NCBI RefSeq assembly: GCF_900177545.1
Contig: NZ_FXBQ01000001.1
Span: forward strand, 2,412,122 to 2,476,121
DNA: 64,000 nucleotides
Direction of reading: 5' to 3'
Origin: Maritimibacter sp. HL-12
GTDB lineage: Bacteria; Pseudomonadota; Alphaproteobacteria; Rhodobacterales; Rhodobacteraceae
Part shown: in pieces, positions 54,209 through 61,832 of the stretch
Layout: the number at the start of each line of letters is the position of its first letter
How positions within the stretch are numbered: the first letter of the stretch is position 1
Translations under genes and position numbers: made by a program
The notes under the pieces: generated by a model
What the model saw: the letters and a program-made list of their open reading frames with translations, nothing else
What the model was told of the DNA's origin: nothing
The model's database searches: none

Positions 54209-55021
54209 ATGGCGGATTGGGTGGATAGCGGGTTTCTTGAGGCGGGGGGCAAGCGGCTGGAATATGCCTGCTGGGGGCCTCCGCCCGGTGAGGCCCCGAC
54301 CATCGTGATGCTGCACGAGGGCCTCGGCAGCACCGCGCTCTGGCGCGACGTGCCCGCGAAGGTGGCCGAGGCCACCGGCTTCGGCGTGATGGCCTATTCC
54401 CGCGCGGGCTACGGCCAGTCCGACCTTGCCGATCTGCCGCGCCCGCTCGATTACATGACGCGCGAGGCGGTGGAGGTGCTGCCGCAGGTGCTCGACGCGA
54501 TCGGCTTTCGGCGCGGCATCCTCATGGGCCATTCCGACGGCGCGACCATCGCCGCCGAATATGCCGGGCGGGTGCAGGATCACCGGGTGCGCGCCCTGAT
54601 CCTGATCGCGCCGCATTTCTTCACCGAGGAAATGGGACTGGCCGAGATCGCCCATGCGCGCAAGGCCTATGTAACAAGCGAGCTGCGCGGCAAGATGGCC
54701 AAGTATCACCGCGACCCCGACAATACATTCTACGGCTGGAACGACGCCTGGCTCGCAGAGGATTTCAAAAAGTGGAACGTGGGCGAGGTGATCGACTACT
54801 GGCGCATTCCCTGCCTCGCGATCCAGGGCAGCGCCGATCAGTACGGCACCCTCGCCCAGATCGCCGAGATCGAAACCCGCAGCTACGCGCCGGTTGAAAC
54901 CGCGATCATCGAGGGCGCGCACCACGCGCCGCACCTCGAGAAACCGCAGGAAACGCTCGCCGCGATCACCGAGTTCTGCGCCGGGCTCGAAGCCATCGAG
55001 GCGGTGGAGCCGGTGACGTGA
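54209..55021 (+). CDS. Alpha/beta hydrolase of the box cluster
   Basis: 270 residues, alpha/beta-hydrolase fold with LHEGLGSTALWRDVPAKVAE (oxyanion strand), nucleophile serine in MGHSDGATIA, acid in IQGSADQYGT and histidine in EGAHHAPHLEKP, so the triad is complete. It may hydrolyse a CoA thioester or an ester of the pathway, for example rescuing CoA from a dead-end intermediate. Located between benzoate-CoA ligase and a DUF309 gene, overlapping the latter by 4 bases (GTGA). Confidence 0.8.
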   Translation: MADWVDSGFLEAGGKRLEYACWGPPPGEAPTIVMLHEGLGSTALWRDVPAKVAEATGFGVMAYSRAGYGQSDLADLPRPLDYMTREAVEVLPQVLDAIGFRRGILMGHSDGATIAAEYAGRVQDHRVRALILIAPHFFTEEMGLAEIAHARKAYVTSELRGKMAKYHRDPDNTFYGWNDAWLAEDFKKWNVGEVIDYWRIPCLAIQGSADQYGTLAQIAEIETRSYAPVETAIIEGAHHAPHLEKPQETLAAITEFCAGLEAIEAVEPVT

Positions 55022-55404
55022 CCCCGCACATCCCCGGCCTTACCCCGCGCCCCGAGACCGAGATCCGCCCCGGGCTTGAGGAGGGGTTGTCGCTCTACCG
55101 TGCGGGGTATTTCTGGGAGGCGCACGAGGCCTGGGAACCACTCTGGCTGGCGGCCGCGCCCAACTCGCGTGAGCGGGCGCTGCTTCAGGGGCTGATCCAG
55201 CTTGCAAACGGCTGGCTCAAGCTGCGGATGGGCCGCGCCCCCGCCGCCGGCCGCATCGCCGCCTTGGCGCGTGAGCACCTCGACCGGGCAGGGCGGGGCG
55301 AAGTGCTAGGGATCGACACCGCCTGGGCGCGCGCCGAACGCGACCGGCTTGAGCGGGCGGTGATTCCCGACGGAGACACGCACCCTGGGAAAGTTGCACT
55401 ATAG
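55018..55404 (+). CDS. DUF309 protein
   Basis: 128 residues. Core motif GLSLYRAGYFWEAHEAWEPL followed by RALLQGLIQLANGWLKL is the DUF309 helical signature (histidine in EAHEAWE conserved). Function unknown. GTG start overlapping the hydrolase stop. The stop codon lies within the palindromic BoxR-type site at 55395-55408, so it ends the first box transcript. Confidence 0.75.
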   Translation: MTPHIPGLTPRPETEIRPGLEEGLSLYRAGYFWEAHEAWEPLWLAAAPNSRERALLQGLIQLANGWLKLRMGRAPAAGRIAALAREHLDRAGRGEVLGIDTAWARAERDRLERAVIPDGDTHPGKVAL

Positions 55405-55408
55405 TGCA
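55395..55408. promoter_or_regulatory. BoxR-type operator overlapping the DUF309 stop
   Basis: TGCACTATAGTGCA: two TGCA half-sites with a 6-base spacer, a perfect 14-base palindrome. It includes the stop codon of the DUF309 gene and lies 154 bases before boxC. Confidence 0.75.
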
Positions 55409-55483
55409 TATCATTTTTGTCGTTCCGAAAGTCCCGGTTTCCGGATTGACGCCAAGCCACTGATTTATAACGGAAACAAAAAA

Positions 55484-55537
55484 GGCACTATAGTGCATAT
55501 GTCAGTTGATCCGGACAGAATGCCGCACTATACTGCA
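55484..55537. promoter_or_regulatory. Two BoxR-type operators at the boxC promoter
   Basis: GGCA-CTATAG-TGCA at 55484-55497 and CGCA-CTATAC-TGCA at 55524-55537, same layout as the other sites and 40 bases apart. The second lies 24 bases from the boxC start, a position where binding would block transcription. Confidence 0.75.
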
Positions 55538-55561
55538 CCTAGCGAACACAGGGAGAGCCGC

Positions 55562-57220
55562 GTGACCAAGCTGATCGACTTTCAGACCGACCCGTCGAAA
55601 TACCGCCACTGGCGGGTGGAGTATGACGGCCCCATCGCCACCGTCTACATGGACGTGGACGAGAATGGCGGGCTTTTCGAGGGCTACCAGCTCAAGCTCA
55701 ATTCCTACGATCTCGGCGTCGATATCGAATTGTCCGACATCACCCAGCGGATGCGCTTCGAGCATCCGGAGGTGAAGGTGGTGGTGATCAAATCCGGCAA
55801 GGACAAGGTGTTCTGCGCCGGGGCCAACATCCGCATGCTGGGCGGTGCGAGCCATGCCCACAAGGTCAACTTCTGCAAGTTCACCAACGAAACCCGCAAC
55901 ACCTTCGAAGCGGCGGAAGCCGATAGCGGCCAGAAGTGGATCGCCGCCGTGAAAGGTGCCTGCGCCGGGGGTGGCTACGAGTTGGCGCTGGCCTGCAACC
56001 ACATCATGCTGACCGACGACAGCGCCTCCTCCGTTGCGCTGCCGGAAGTGCCGCTGCTCGCGGTTCTGCCCGGCACCGGCGGCCTCACCCGGGTGACCGA
56101 CAAGCGCAAGGTTCGCCGCGACCGCGCCGACGTGTTCTGCTCGATTGAGGAGGGCATCCGCGGCAAACGCGCGCAGGAATGGCGGCTGGTTGACGAGGTG
56201 ATCCCGAACTCGAAATTCGATGACGTGGTCGCCGAGCGCGCCCGCGAATTCGCCGCCGCCTCCGCCAAGCCGGACGTGGACAAGGGCATCAGCCTCCCCC
56301 CGCTTACCCGCAGGATCGACGACAACGGCGTGCATTACGACCTCGTCGAGGTCGAGATCGACCGTGCCGCGCGCAAGGCAACGATCACCCTGTCCGGTCC
56401 CGCCACCGAGGCACCCGGCAGCATCGACGAGGTCACCGCGCAAGGCGCCGATTTCTACCTGCTCAAGCTCGCCCGCGAACTGGACGACGCAATCCTCCAT
56501 CTGCGCCTCAACGAGCGCGAGGTGGGTCTGCTCGTCTTCCGCTCGCAGGGCGATCCGGCGCTGGTGCAGGCGCATGAAGACCTGCTGCTCGACAACAAGG
56601 ATCACTGGCTCGCCAACGAAATCCTCGCCTACTGGAAGCGCCTGCTGAAGCGGATCGACATGACCTCGCGCAGTCTCGTGGCGCTGGTCGAACACGGGTC
56701 CTGCTTCACCGGGGTGCTGGCCGAAATCCTCTTCGCCGTCGACCGCTCCTACATGATGGAAGACGAGTTCGAGGGCGACAACCGGCCGATCGCTACGATC
56801 ACCTTGGCGGCATCCAACTTCGGGCAATACCCGATGTCGAACGACATTTCCCGCCTCGATACCCGCTTCCTCGGCGAGCCCGAGGCGGTAGAGGCGGCCA
56901 AGGCGAAGATCGGCGAGCCGATCGAGGCCGAGGAGGCCGACGCGCTCGGCCTCGTCACCTACATCCTCGACGATATCGACTGGGAAGACGAGATCCGCAT
57001 CTTCATGGAAGAGCGTGCCTCCTTCAGCCCGGACGCGATGACCGGGATGGAAGCCAACCTGCGCTTTGCCGGGCCCGAAACGATGGAAACCCGCATCTTC
57101 GGCCGGCTCACCGCCTGGCAGAACTGGATCTTCAACCGCCCCAATGCCACCGGCCCCGATGGCGCGCTGCAGCGATACGGCACCGGCGTGCGCGGCGACT
57201 ACAACATGGAACGCGTCTGA
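55562..57220 (+). CDS. boxC: 2,3-Epoxybenzoyl-CoA dihydrolase
   Basis: 552 residues. Start at GTG 55562 (TKLIDFQTDPSKYRHWRVEY), with AGGGAGAG upstream. Crotonase-type core: DKVFCAGANIRMLGGASHAH and VKGACAGGGYELALACNHIM, longer than ordinary enoyl-CoA hydratases as is typical for BoxC. It opens the epoxide ring and removes C2 as formate, giving 3,4-dehydroadipyl-CoA semialdehyde. Preceded by BoxR-type sites. The next gene boxB follows after an extragenic hairpin element. The aldehyde dehydrogenase BoxD is not in this window. Confidence 0.93.
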   Translation: MTKLIDFQTDPSKYRHWRVEYDGPIATVYMDVDENGGLFEGYQLKLNSYDLGVDIELSDITQRMRFEHPEVKVVVIKSGKDKVFCAGANIRMLGGASHAHKVNFCKFTNETRNTFEAAEADSGQKWIAAVKGACAGGGYELALACNHIMLTDDSASSVALPEVPLLAVLPGTGGLTRVTDKRKVRRDRADVFCSIEEGIRGKRAQEWRLVDEVIPNSKFDDVVAERAREFAAASAKPDVDKGISLPPLTRRIDDNGVHYDLVEVEIDRAARKATITLSGPATEAPGSIDEVTAQGADFYLLKLARELDDAILHLRLNEREVGLLVFRSQGDPALVQAHEDLLLDNKDHWLANEILAYWKRLLKRIDMTSRSLVALVEHGSCFTGVLAEILFAVDRSYMMEDEFEGDNRPIATITLAASNFGQYPMSNDISRLDTRFLGEPEAVEAAKAKIGEPIEAEEADALGLVTYILDDIDWEDEIRIFMEERASFSPDAMTGMEANLRFAGPETMETRIFGRLTAWQNWIFNRPNATGPDGALQRYGTGVRGDYNMERV

Positions 57221-57224
57221 GGAG

Positions 57225-57279
57225 GCGCAATCGCGCGTGCAATCCGAAAAGTGGGAACCGGTTTTCGGACAAATTGCGC
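57225..57279. repeat. Palindromic extragenic element between boxC and boxB
   Basis: TCCGAAAA (57243-57250) and TTTTCGGA (57262-57269) pair around an 11-base GTGGGAACCGG loop; outside them GCGCAAT (57225-57231) pairs with ATTGCGC (57273-57279). The AATCCGAAAAGTGGGAACCG core is, as I recall, a widespread repeat in alphaproteobacterial genomes. It may tune the relative expression of boxC and boxB. Confidence 0.7.
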
Positions 57280-57303
57280 GGCAATCAAAACTGGGAGGAC
57301 CCC

Positions 57304-58752
57304 ATGCAAGACATGAACGTTGCCTACGATACCCTGATCCCCAACAACGTCGGGCTTTCCTCCGACAAGCGCGTGCTCAAGGCACTCGAAAAGTGGCACC
57401 CGGGCTACATCAACTGGTGGAACGACCTGATCCCCGACCAGTTCCAGCGCTCGATGATCTACCTGCGCACCGCGGTTTCGGTCGATCCGAAGGGCTGGGC
57501 CAAGTTCGATTACGTCAAGATGCCGGAATACCGCTGGGGCGTGTTGCTCGCGCCGCAGGTCGAAGGCCGTACCATTCCCTGCGGCGAGCACGCAGGCCAG
57601 CCCGCGTGGCAGGACGTGCCGGGCGAATACCGCAACATGATGAAGCGCCTGATCGTGATCCAGGGCGATACCGAGCCGGCGAGCGTGGAGCAGCAACGCT
57701 TCCTCGCGATCACCGCGCCCTCGCTCTACGACATGCGCAACCTGTTCCAGGTCAACGTCGAGGAAGGCCGCCACCTCTGGGCGATGGTCTACCTCCTGCA
57801 CAAGTATTTCGGCCGCGACGGCCGCGAAGAGGCCGATGATCTGCTGCGTCGCTCCTCCGGTTCGGAAGAAGCTCCGCGCATGCTCGGTGCCTTCAACGAG
57901 GAAACGCCCGACTGGCTGTCGTTCTTCATGTTCACCTACTTCACCGACCGTGACGGCAAGATGCAGCTCGAAAGCCTGGCGCAATCGGGCTTCGACCCGC
58001 TCAGCCGCACCTGCCGCTTCATGCTGACCGAGGAAGCGCACCACATGTTCGTCGGCGAAACCGGGGTCGGGCGCACCATCGAGCGCACCTGCCAGGTGAT
58101 GAAGGAAAACGGCATCGACGATCCTTATGACACCGACCGGATCCGCGCGCTTGGCGTGATCGACCTGCCGCTGATCCAGAAGAAGCTCAACCTGCACTAC
58201 ACCTTGAGCCTCGATCTGTTCGGCCAGGAGGTTTCGACCAACGCCGCCAATGCCTTCAACGCGGGCATCAAGGGCCGCTACCACGAGCACCGGATCGACG
58301 ACGATCACAAGCTCACGGATGCCACCTACACGGTGTGGGATTTCGAGGATGGCAAGCTGGTGCGCAAGGATGTCCCCGCGCTCACCGCGATCAACATGCG
58401 CCTGCGCGACGACTACACCCGCGACGCGGCCGGAGGCGTGGGCCGCTGGAACAAGATCATCGAGAAGGCCGGGATCGACTTCGAACTCAAGCTGCCGCAC
58501 GAAGCCTTCAACCGCAAGATCGGCGTCTTCGCCGACAAGCTGTTCGACCCCGAAGGCAAGCTCGTATCCGGTGCCGACTACGACGCAGGCCAGACCAAGT
58601 GGCTGCCCACCCACGCGGATGGCGATTTCATCCAGTCGCTCATGGTCCAGGTCACCGAACCGGGACAATTTGCCGGATGGATCGCGCCGCCGAAAGTTGG
58701 CATCGACAACAAGCCGGGCGACTTCGAATACGTCAAGCTCGCCATGGCGTAA
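57304..58752 (+). CDS. boxB: Benzoyl-CoA 2,3-epoxidase, diiron subunit
   Basis: 482 residues, the usual BoxB length. ATG 57304 has GGGAGGA upstream. Four-helix diiron enzyme: ligand motifs in DTEPASVEQQRFLAITAP, VNVEEGRHLWAMVYLLHKYF and LTEEAHHMFVGETGVGRT. BoxB with reductase BoxA epoxidises benzoyl-CoA using O2 and NADPH. The rest is strongly BoxB-like (EKWHPGYINWWNDLIPDQFQ). It is followed by an intergenic repeat and then the small Cys-rich gene and boxA. Confidence 0.95.
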   Translation: MQDMNVAYDTLIPNNVGLSSDKRVLKALEKWHPGYINWWNDLIPDQFQRSMIYLRTAVSVDPKGWAKFDYVKMPEYRWGVLLAPQVEGRTIPCGEHAGQPAWQDVPGEYRNMMKRLIVIQGDTEPASVEQQRFLAITAPSLYDMRNLFQVNVEEGRHLWAMVYLLHKYFGRDGREEADDLLRRSSGSEEAPRMLGAFNEETPDWLSFFMFTYFTDRDGKMQLESLAQSGFDPLSRTCRFMLTEEAHHMFVGETGVGRTIERTCQVMKENGIDDPYDTDRIRALGVIDLPLIQKKLNLHYTLSLDLFGQEVSTNAANAFNAGIKGRYHEHRIDDDHKLTDATYTVWDFEDGKLVRKDVPALTAINMRLRDDYTRDAAGGVGRWNKIIEKAGIDFELKLPHEAFNRKIGVFADKLFDPEGKLVSGADYDAGQTKWLPTHADGDFIQSLMVQVTEPGQFAGWIAPPKVGIDNKPGDFEYVKLAMA

Positions 58753-58767
58753 GATCGGCCCAAGCCC

Positions 58768-58818
58768 CTTCTTGGGTCCGGAAATACCTCGGGGGGTCCG
58801 GGGGGCAGCGCCCCCCGG
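58768..58818 (-). repeat. Intergenic repeat element, copy 2
   Basis: The 27-base tail (58768-58794) is the reverse complement of the copy at 49906-49932 with one mismatch. Beside it is a perfect CCGGGGGGC-AGC-GCCCCCCGG hairpin (58798-58818). Same order of hairpin and tail in both copies. It lies between boxB and the next gene and may cause partial termination after boxB. Confidence 0.75.
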
Positions 58819-58860
58819 CGGGTCGGGCCGAAGGCCCGAAACATGGAAACGGAGAGCGCC

Positions 58861-59031
58861 ATGGAGATTGAACGCAACATCGCCCATGCCCCGCGCAGCC
58901 GCGCGGTTGCGGGCAGCATCGCCGGCCTGCGCGGTGGCTGTGTCGGCTGCAAGGAATGCACCGGGGTTTGCCAGGCGCTGATCGAGGCACTCACCTTGCC
59001 CGACACGATCCTCAAGGAAAAATCCGCGTGA
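58861..59031 (+). CDS. Small Cys-rich protein between boxB and boxA
   Basis: 56 residues from ATG 58861 (an upstream ATG at 58843 is possible). Basic N-terminus (RNIAHAPRSRAVAGSI), then GGCVGCKECTGVCQALIEAL, a CX2CX2CX3C cluster that resembles a half-ferredoxin [4Fe-4S] site without its usual proline. The stop overlaps the boxA GTG start (GTGA), so the two are coupled in translation. BoxA is an iron-sulfur flavoprotein, so an accessory, cluster-related role is a reasonable guess. It could also be a general short family of this bacterial group that merely lies here. Not a named family to me. Confidence 0.65.
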   Translation: MEIERNIAHAPRSRAVAGSIAGLRGGCVGCKECTGVCQALIEALTLPDTILKEKSA

Positions 59032-60221
59032 ACAAGCCGCTCAAACAGCACCTGATCGACCCCGAGATCTGCATCCGCTGCTATACCTGCGAGATGACCT
59101 GTCCGGTCGAGGCCATCACCCACGACGACAACAACGTCGTGGTCGATGCGGACAAGTGCAATTTCTGCATGGATTGCATCCCGGTCTGTCCCACAGGCTC
59201 GATCGACGAGTGGCGCGTGGTGGTCGAACCCTATTCGCTGGATGAGCAATATTCCTGGGACGAACTGCCGGAGCAGGCCGATCTCGCCGGGGGCGGCGAG
59301 GCCGAAACCGGGCTCGAAGCCCTTGACGAGGCGATGGCGGCGCTGCTGGCCGAGGCGCACGCGGGCGCCGGCGGCAAGGCCAGGGCCCCGGCCACCGCCT
59401 CCAAGCCCACGATCAACCTCTACACCATCGGCAAGCCCGCCACCGCGAAGGTGACCGGAAATTTCCGTCTCACCGCCGAGGGCTCCGACAACGACGTGCG
59501 CCACATCATCCTCGATTTCGGCGGCCAGCCGATGCCGGTGCTCGAAGGCCAGTCGATCGGGATCATCCCGCCGGGCACCGACGCCGAGGGCAAGCCGCAC
59601 CTGCCCCGGCTCTACTCGGTCTCCTCCCCCCGCGACGGCGAACGGCCGAACTACAACAATCTCTCGCTCACGGTGAAGCGCGAGGCGGGCGGGCTGTGTT
59701 CGAATTACGTCTGCGATCTCAAGCCCGGCGACGACGTGCAGGTCACCGGACCTTTCGGCGCGACCTTCCTGTTGCCCTCCGATCCGAACGCCGAGCTTCT
59801 GATGATCTGCACCGGCACCGGCTCGGCCCCGTTCCGCGGCTTCACCATGCGCCGCCAGCGCGAGACACCCGCCAACACCGGCAAGCTCACCCTCGTCTTC
59901 GGTGCCCGTCGGCCGGAGGAGCTGCCCTATTTCGGCCCGCTCAAGAAGGTGCCCGACAGCTTCATGCACAAGGTCTTTGCCTTCTCTCGGCTGCAGGGTG
60001 AGTCCAAGCATTACGTGCAGGACAAGCTGCGCGAGGAGGCGGGCAGGGTGGCGGCGATGCTCACCAACCCGAACGCCTATATCTACATCTGCGGGCTCAA
60101 GGAGATGGAGCACGGTGTCGAGGCAGCGCTCGACGACATCGCGCGCGGGGTCGGGCTCGACTGGAAAGCGGCGCGTGATGCGATGCGCGAGGACGGCCGG
60201 TATCACGTCGAGACCTATTGA
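59028..60221 (+). CDS. boxA: Benzoyl-CoA epoxidase reductase subunit
   Basis: 397 residues, GTG start. Two 4Fe-4S ferredoxin motifs at the N-terminus (CIRCYTCEMTCPVEAI and CNFCMDCIPVCPTGSI), an Ala/Glu-rich linker, then a ferredoxin-NADP reductase module with FAD site RLYSVSSPRDGE, GLCSNYVCDLKPGD and NADPH site MICTGTGSAPFRGFTMRR. Passes electrons from NADPH to BoxB. Coupled to the preceding Cys-rich gene. Confidence 0.94.
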   Translation: MNKPLKQHLIDPEICIRCYTCEMTCPVEAITHDDNNVVVDADKCNFCMDCIPVCPTGSIDEWRVVVEPYSLDEQYSWDELPEQADLAGGGEAETGLEALDEAMAALLAEAHAGAGGKARAPATASKPTINLYTIGKPATAKVTGNFRLTAEGSDNDVRHIILDFGGQPMPVLEGQSIGIIPPGTDAEGKPHLPRLYSVSSPRDGERPNYNNLSLTVKREAGGLCSNYVCDLKPGDDVQVTGPFGATFLLPSDPNAELLMICTGTGSAPFRGFTMRRQRETPANTGKLTLVFGARRPEELPYFGPLKKVPDSFMHKVFAFSRLQGESKHYVQDKLREEAGRVAAMLTNPNAYIYICGLKEMEHGVEAALDDIARGVGLDWKAARDAMREDGRYHVETY

Positions 60222-60388
60222 GCCCGCCGGGCAGGGCCACTTCCCGTCATCACGCACAAGCCCGCCCTGGACCACTGCAAAGTTGAAATTTTCCATGCCA
60301 AGCCGGGCCGGAGTTTGAAAAGCCGGTGTTCGCCGGGTTCGAAATTTGCGAAGACCGCGTCGCGCCTGCGCTCACCGAGGAAACCGAC

Positions 60389-60814
60389 ATGCCCAAGACC
60401 TTCACCCACGAAATCCGTGTGACCTGGGGCGATTGCGATCCCGCAAAGATCGCCTATACCGCCAGAATCCCGGCATGGGCGCTCGATGCGATCAACGGCT
60501 GGTGGGAGGCCCATCTCGACGGCGACGGCTGGTACCAGATGGAGCTCGATCGCGGCTTCGGCACCCCCTTCGTGCACATGGAGATGGATTTTCGCAGCCC
60601 GGTCACGCCGCGCCACCGGCTGGTCTGCACGGTGCGCCCGGTCCGGCTCGGTGAAAGCTCGATCAGCTTCCGGGTCGAAGGGTTTCAGGATGGCGGGCTC
60701 TGTTTCGAGGGCCTGTTCGTCTGCGTCTTCATCGTCGCGGGCAGCATGGAAAAGCGCCCGGCCCCGGACGAGGTGCGCGCGATCGTCGAGCCGATGCTCG
60801 CTATGGGCGATTAA
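60389..60814 (+). CDS. Hotdog-fold thioesterase (4-hydroxybenzoyl-CoA thioesterase-like)
   Basis: 141 residues, ATG 60389 with GAGG 8 bases upstream; the frame open to 60326 is not needed. Family signature VTWGDCDPAKIAYTARIPAW holds the catalytic aspartate region of 4HBT enzymes (WGDCDPA), then HMEMDFRSPVTPRHRL. Likely hydrolyses benzoyl-CoA or related esters when CoA is short. Lies between boxA and boxR. A BoxR-type site at 60815-60828 begins 1 base after its stop. Confidence 0.8.
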   Translation: MPKTFTHEIRVTWGDCDPAKIAYTARIPAWALDAINGWWEAHLDGDGWYQMELDRGFGTPFVHMEMDFRSPVTPRHRLVCTVRPVRLGESSISFRVEGFQDGGLCFEGLFVCVFIVAGSMEKRPAPDEVRAIVEPMLAMGD

Positions 60815-60893
60815 TGCACTATTTTGCGCAAACTTGCCGGATTTTCGTTGAGAGCCTCCGGTCTTGGCCGTAGAGTCGCTGCATTATTGAGCA
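60815..60893. promoter_or_regulatory. Two BoxR-type operators at the boxR promoter
   Basis: TGCA-CTATTT-TGCG at 60815-60828 and TGCA-TTATTG-AGCA at 60880-60893, 12 bases from the BoxR start. The layout matches the sites before the DUF4863 gene and boxC, implying autoregulation by BoxR. Confidence 0.7.
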
Positions 60894-60904
60894 TGTGACG
60901 GGTC

Positions 60905-61816
60905 ATGGCGGAGATCACCAATTTTCGCGGCGAAGTGCAGCAAGCCGCATCGGACGCCGACCGGGAGGTCGATATCCTGATCGCCCGTGTCGGCGAACGG
61001 GTGCGCCGGGCGCGTGACCGCAAGGGTATTCCGCGTCGGGTGCTGTCGGAGAAATCCGGCGTATCGCCGCGCTATCTCGCCCAGCTCGAGGCCGGCGAGG
61101 GCAACATTTCCATCGGGTTGTTGCAGCGCGTCGCCCATGCGCTCGATCACAAGATCGAATGGCTCGTCGGTGAAGACGATCCGTGGTCGTCCGAGCCGCT
61201 GCGGGTGGCCGATCTCTTCCGTTCCGCCAATGCCCGAACCCAGGCCCGGGTGCTCGCCACCCTCAGCCCCGAACCCGTCGCCGCGGCCCGGGCGCAGCGG
61301 ATCTGCCTTGTGGGCCTGCGCGGTGCCGGCAAGTCCACCCTCGGGCGGCGCGCGGGCGAGGCGCTCGACATCCCCTTCGTCGAGCTGAACCGCGAGATCG
61401 AGGAGCAATCGGGCATGCCGGTCGATGACCTGATGGCGCTCTATGGCCAAGAGGGTTATCGCCGCCTTGAGGCGCAGGCCATTGACCGGGTGATCGCCAC
61501 CCACGACACGATGATCCTCGCGGTTGCCGGCGGCATCGTCGCCGAGCCAGAAACCTACAACGTGCTCTTGTCGAAGTTCCACACGATCTGGGTCAAGGCC
61601 ACGCCGGCCGAGCACATGGCCCGGGTCCGCGAACAGGGCGATACGAGGCCGATGGCGGGCAATCCCGAAGCCATGGATCAACTCAAATCCATCCTGACCG
61701 CCCGCGAAGCCCTCTACGAACGCGCGCTTGCCAAGCTCGATACCTCGGGACGCACCGAAGATGAAAGCCTCGACGAGATGCTCGCGCTGATCCACACCCA
61801 CGATTTTCTCGGCTGA
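60905..61816 (+). CDS. boxR: Benzoyl-CoA-responsive regulator BoxR (XRE + shikimate-kinase-like)
   Basis: 303 residues. An N-terminal XRE helix-turn-helix at about 25-85 (RVRRARDRKGIPRRVLSEKS and PRYLAQLEAGEGNISIG) is joined to a shikimate-kinase-like C-terminal half with P-loop GLRGAGKSTLGRRAGEA. This two-part layout is that of BzdR/BoxR, where the kinase-like half binds benzoyl-CoA and loosens repression. ATG 60905. TGCA-N6-TGCA operators sit at three box promoters and its own. Directly followed by the hydratase/dehydrogenase gene. Confidence 0.93.
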   Translation: MAEITNFRGEVQQAASDADREVDILIARVGERVRRARDRKGIPRRVLSEKSGVSPRYLAQLEAGEGNISIGLLQRVAHALDHKIEWLVGEDDPWSSEPLRVADLFRSANARTQARVLATLSPEPVAAARAQRICLVGLRGAGKSTLGRRAGEALDIPFVELNREIEEQSGMPVDDLMALYGQEGYRRLEAQAIDRVIATHDTMILAVAGGIVAEPETYNVLLSKFHTIWVKATPAEHMARVREQGDTRPMAGNPEAMDQLKSILTAREALYERALAKLDTSGRTEDESLDEMLALIHTHDFLG

Positions 61817-61832
61817 ATTCCCGGAGAGCCCC

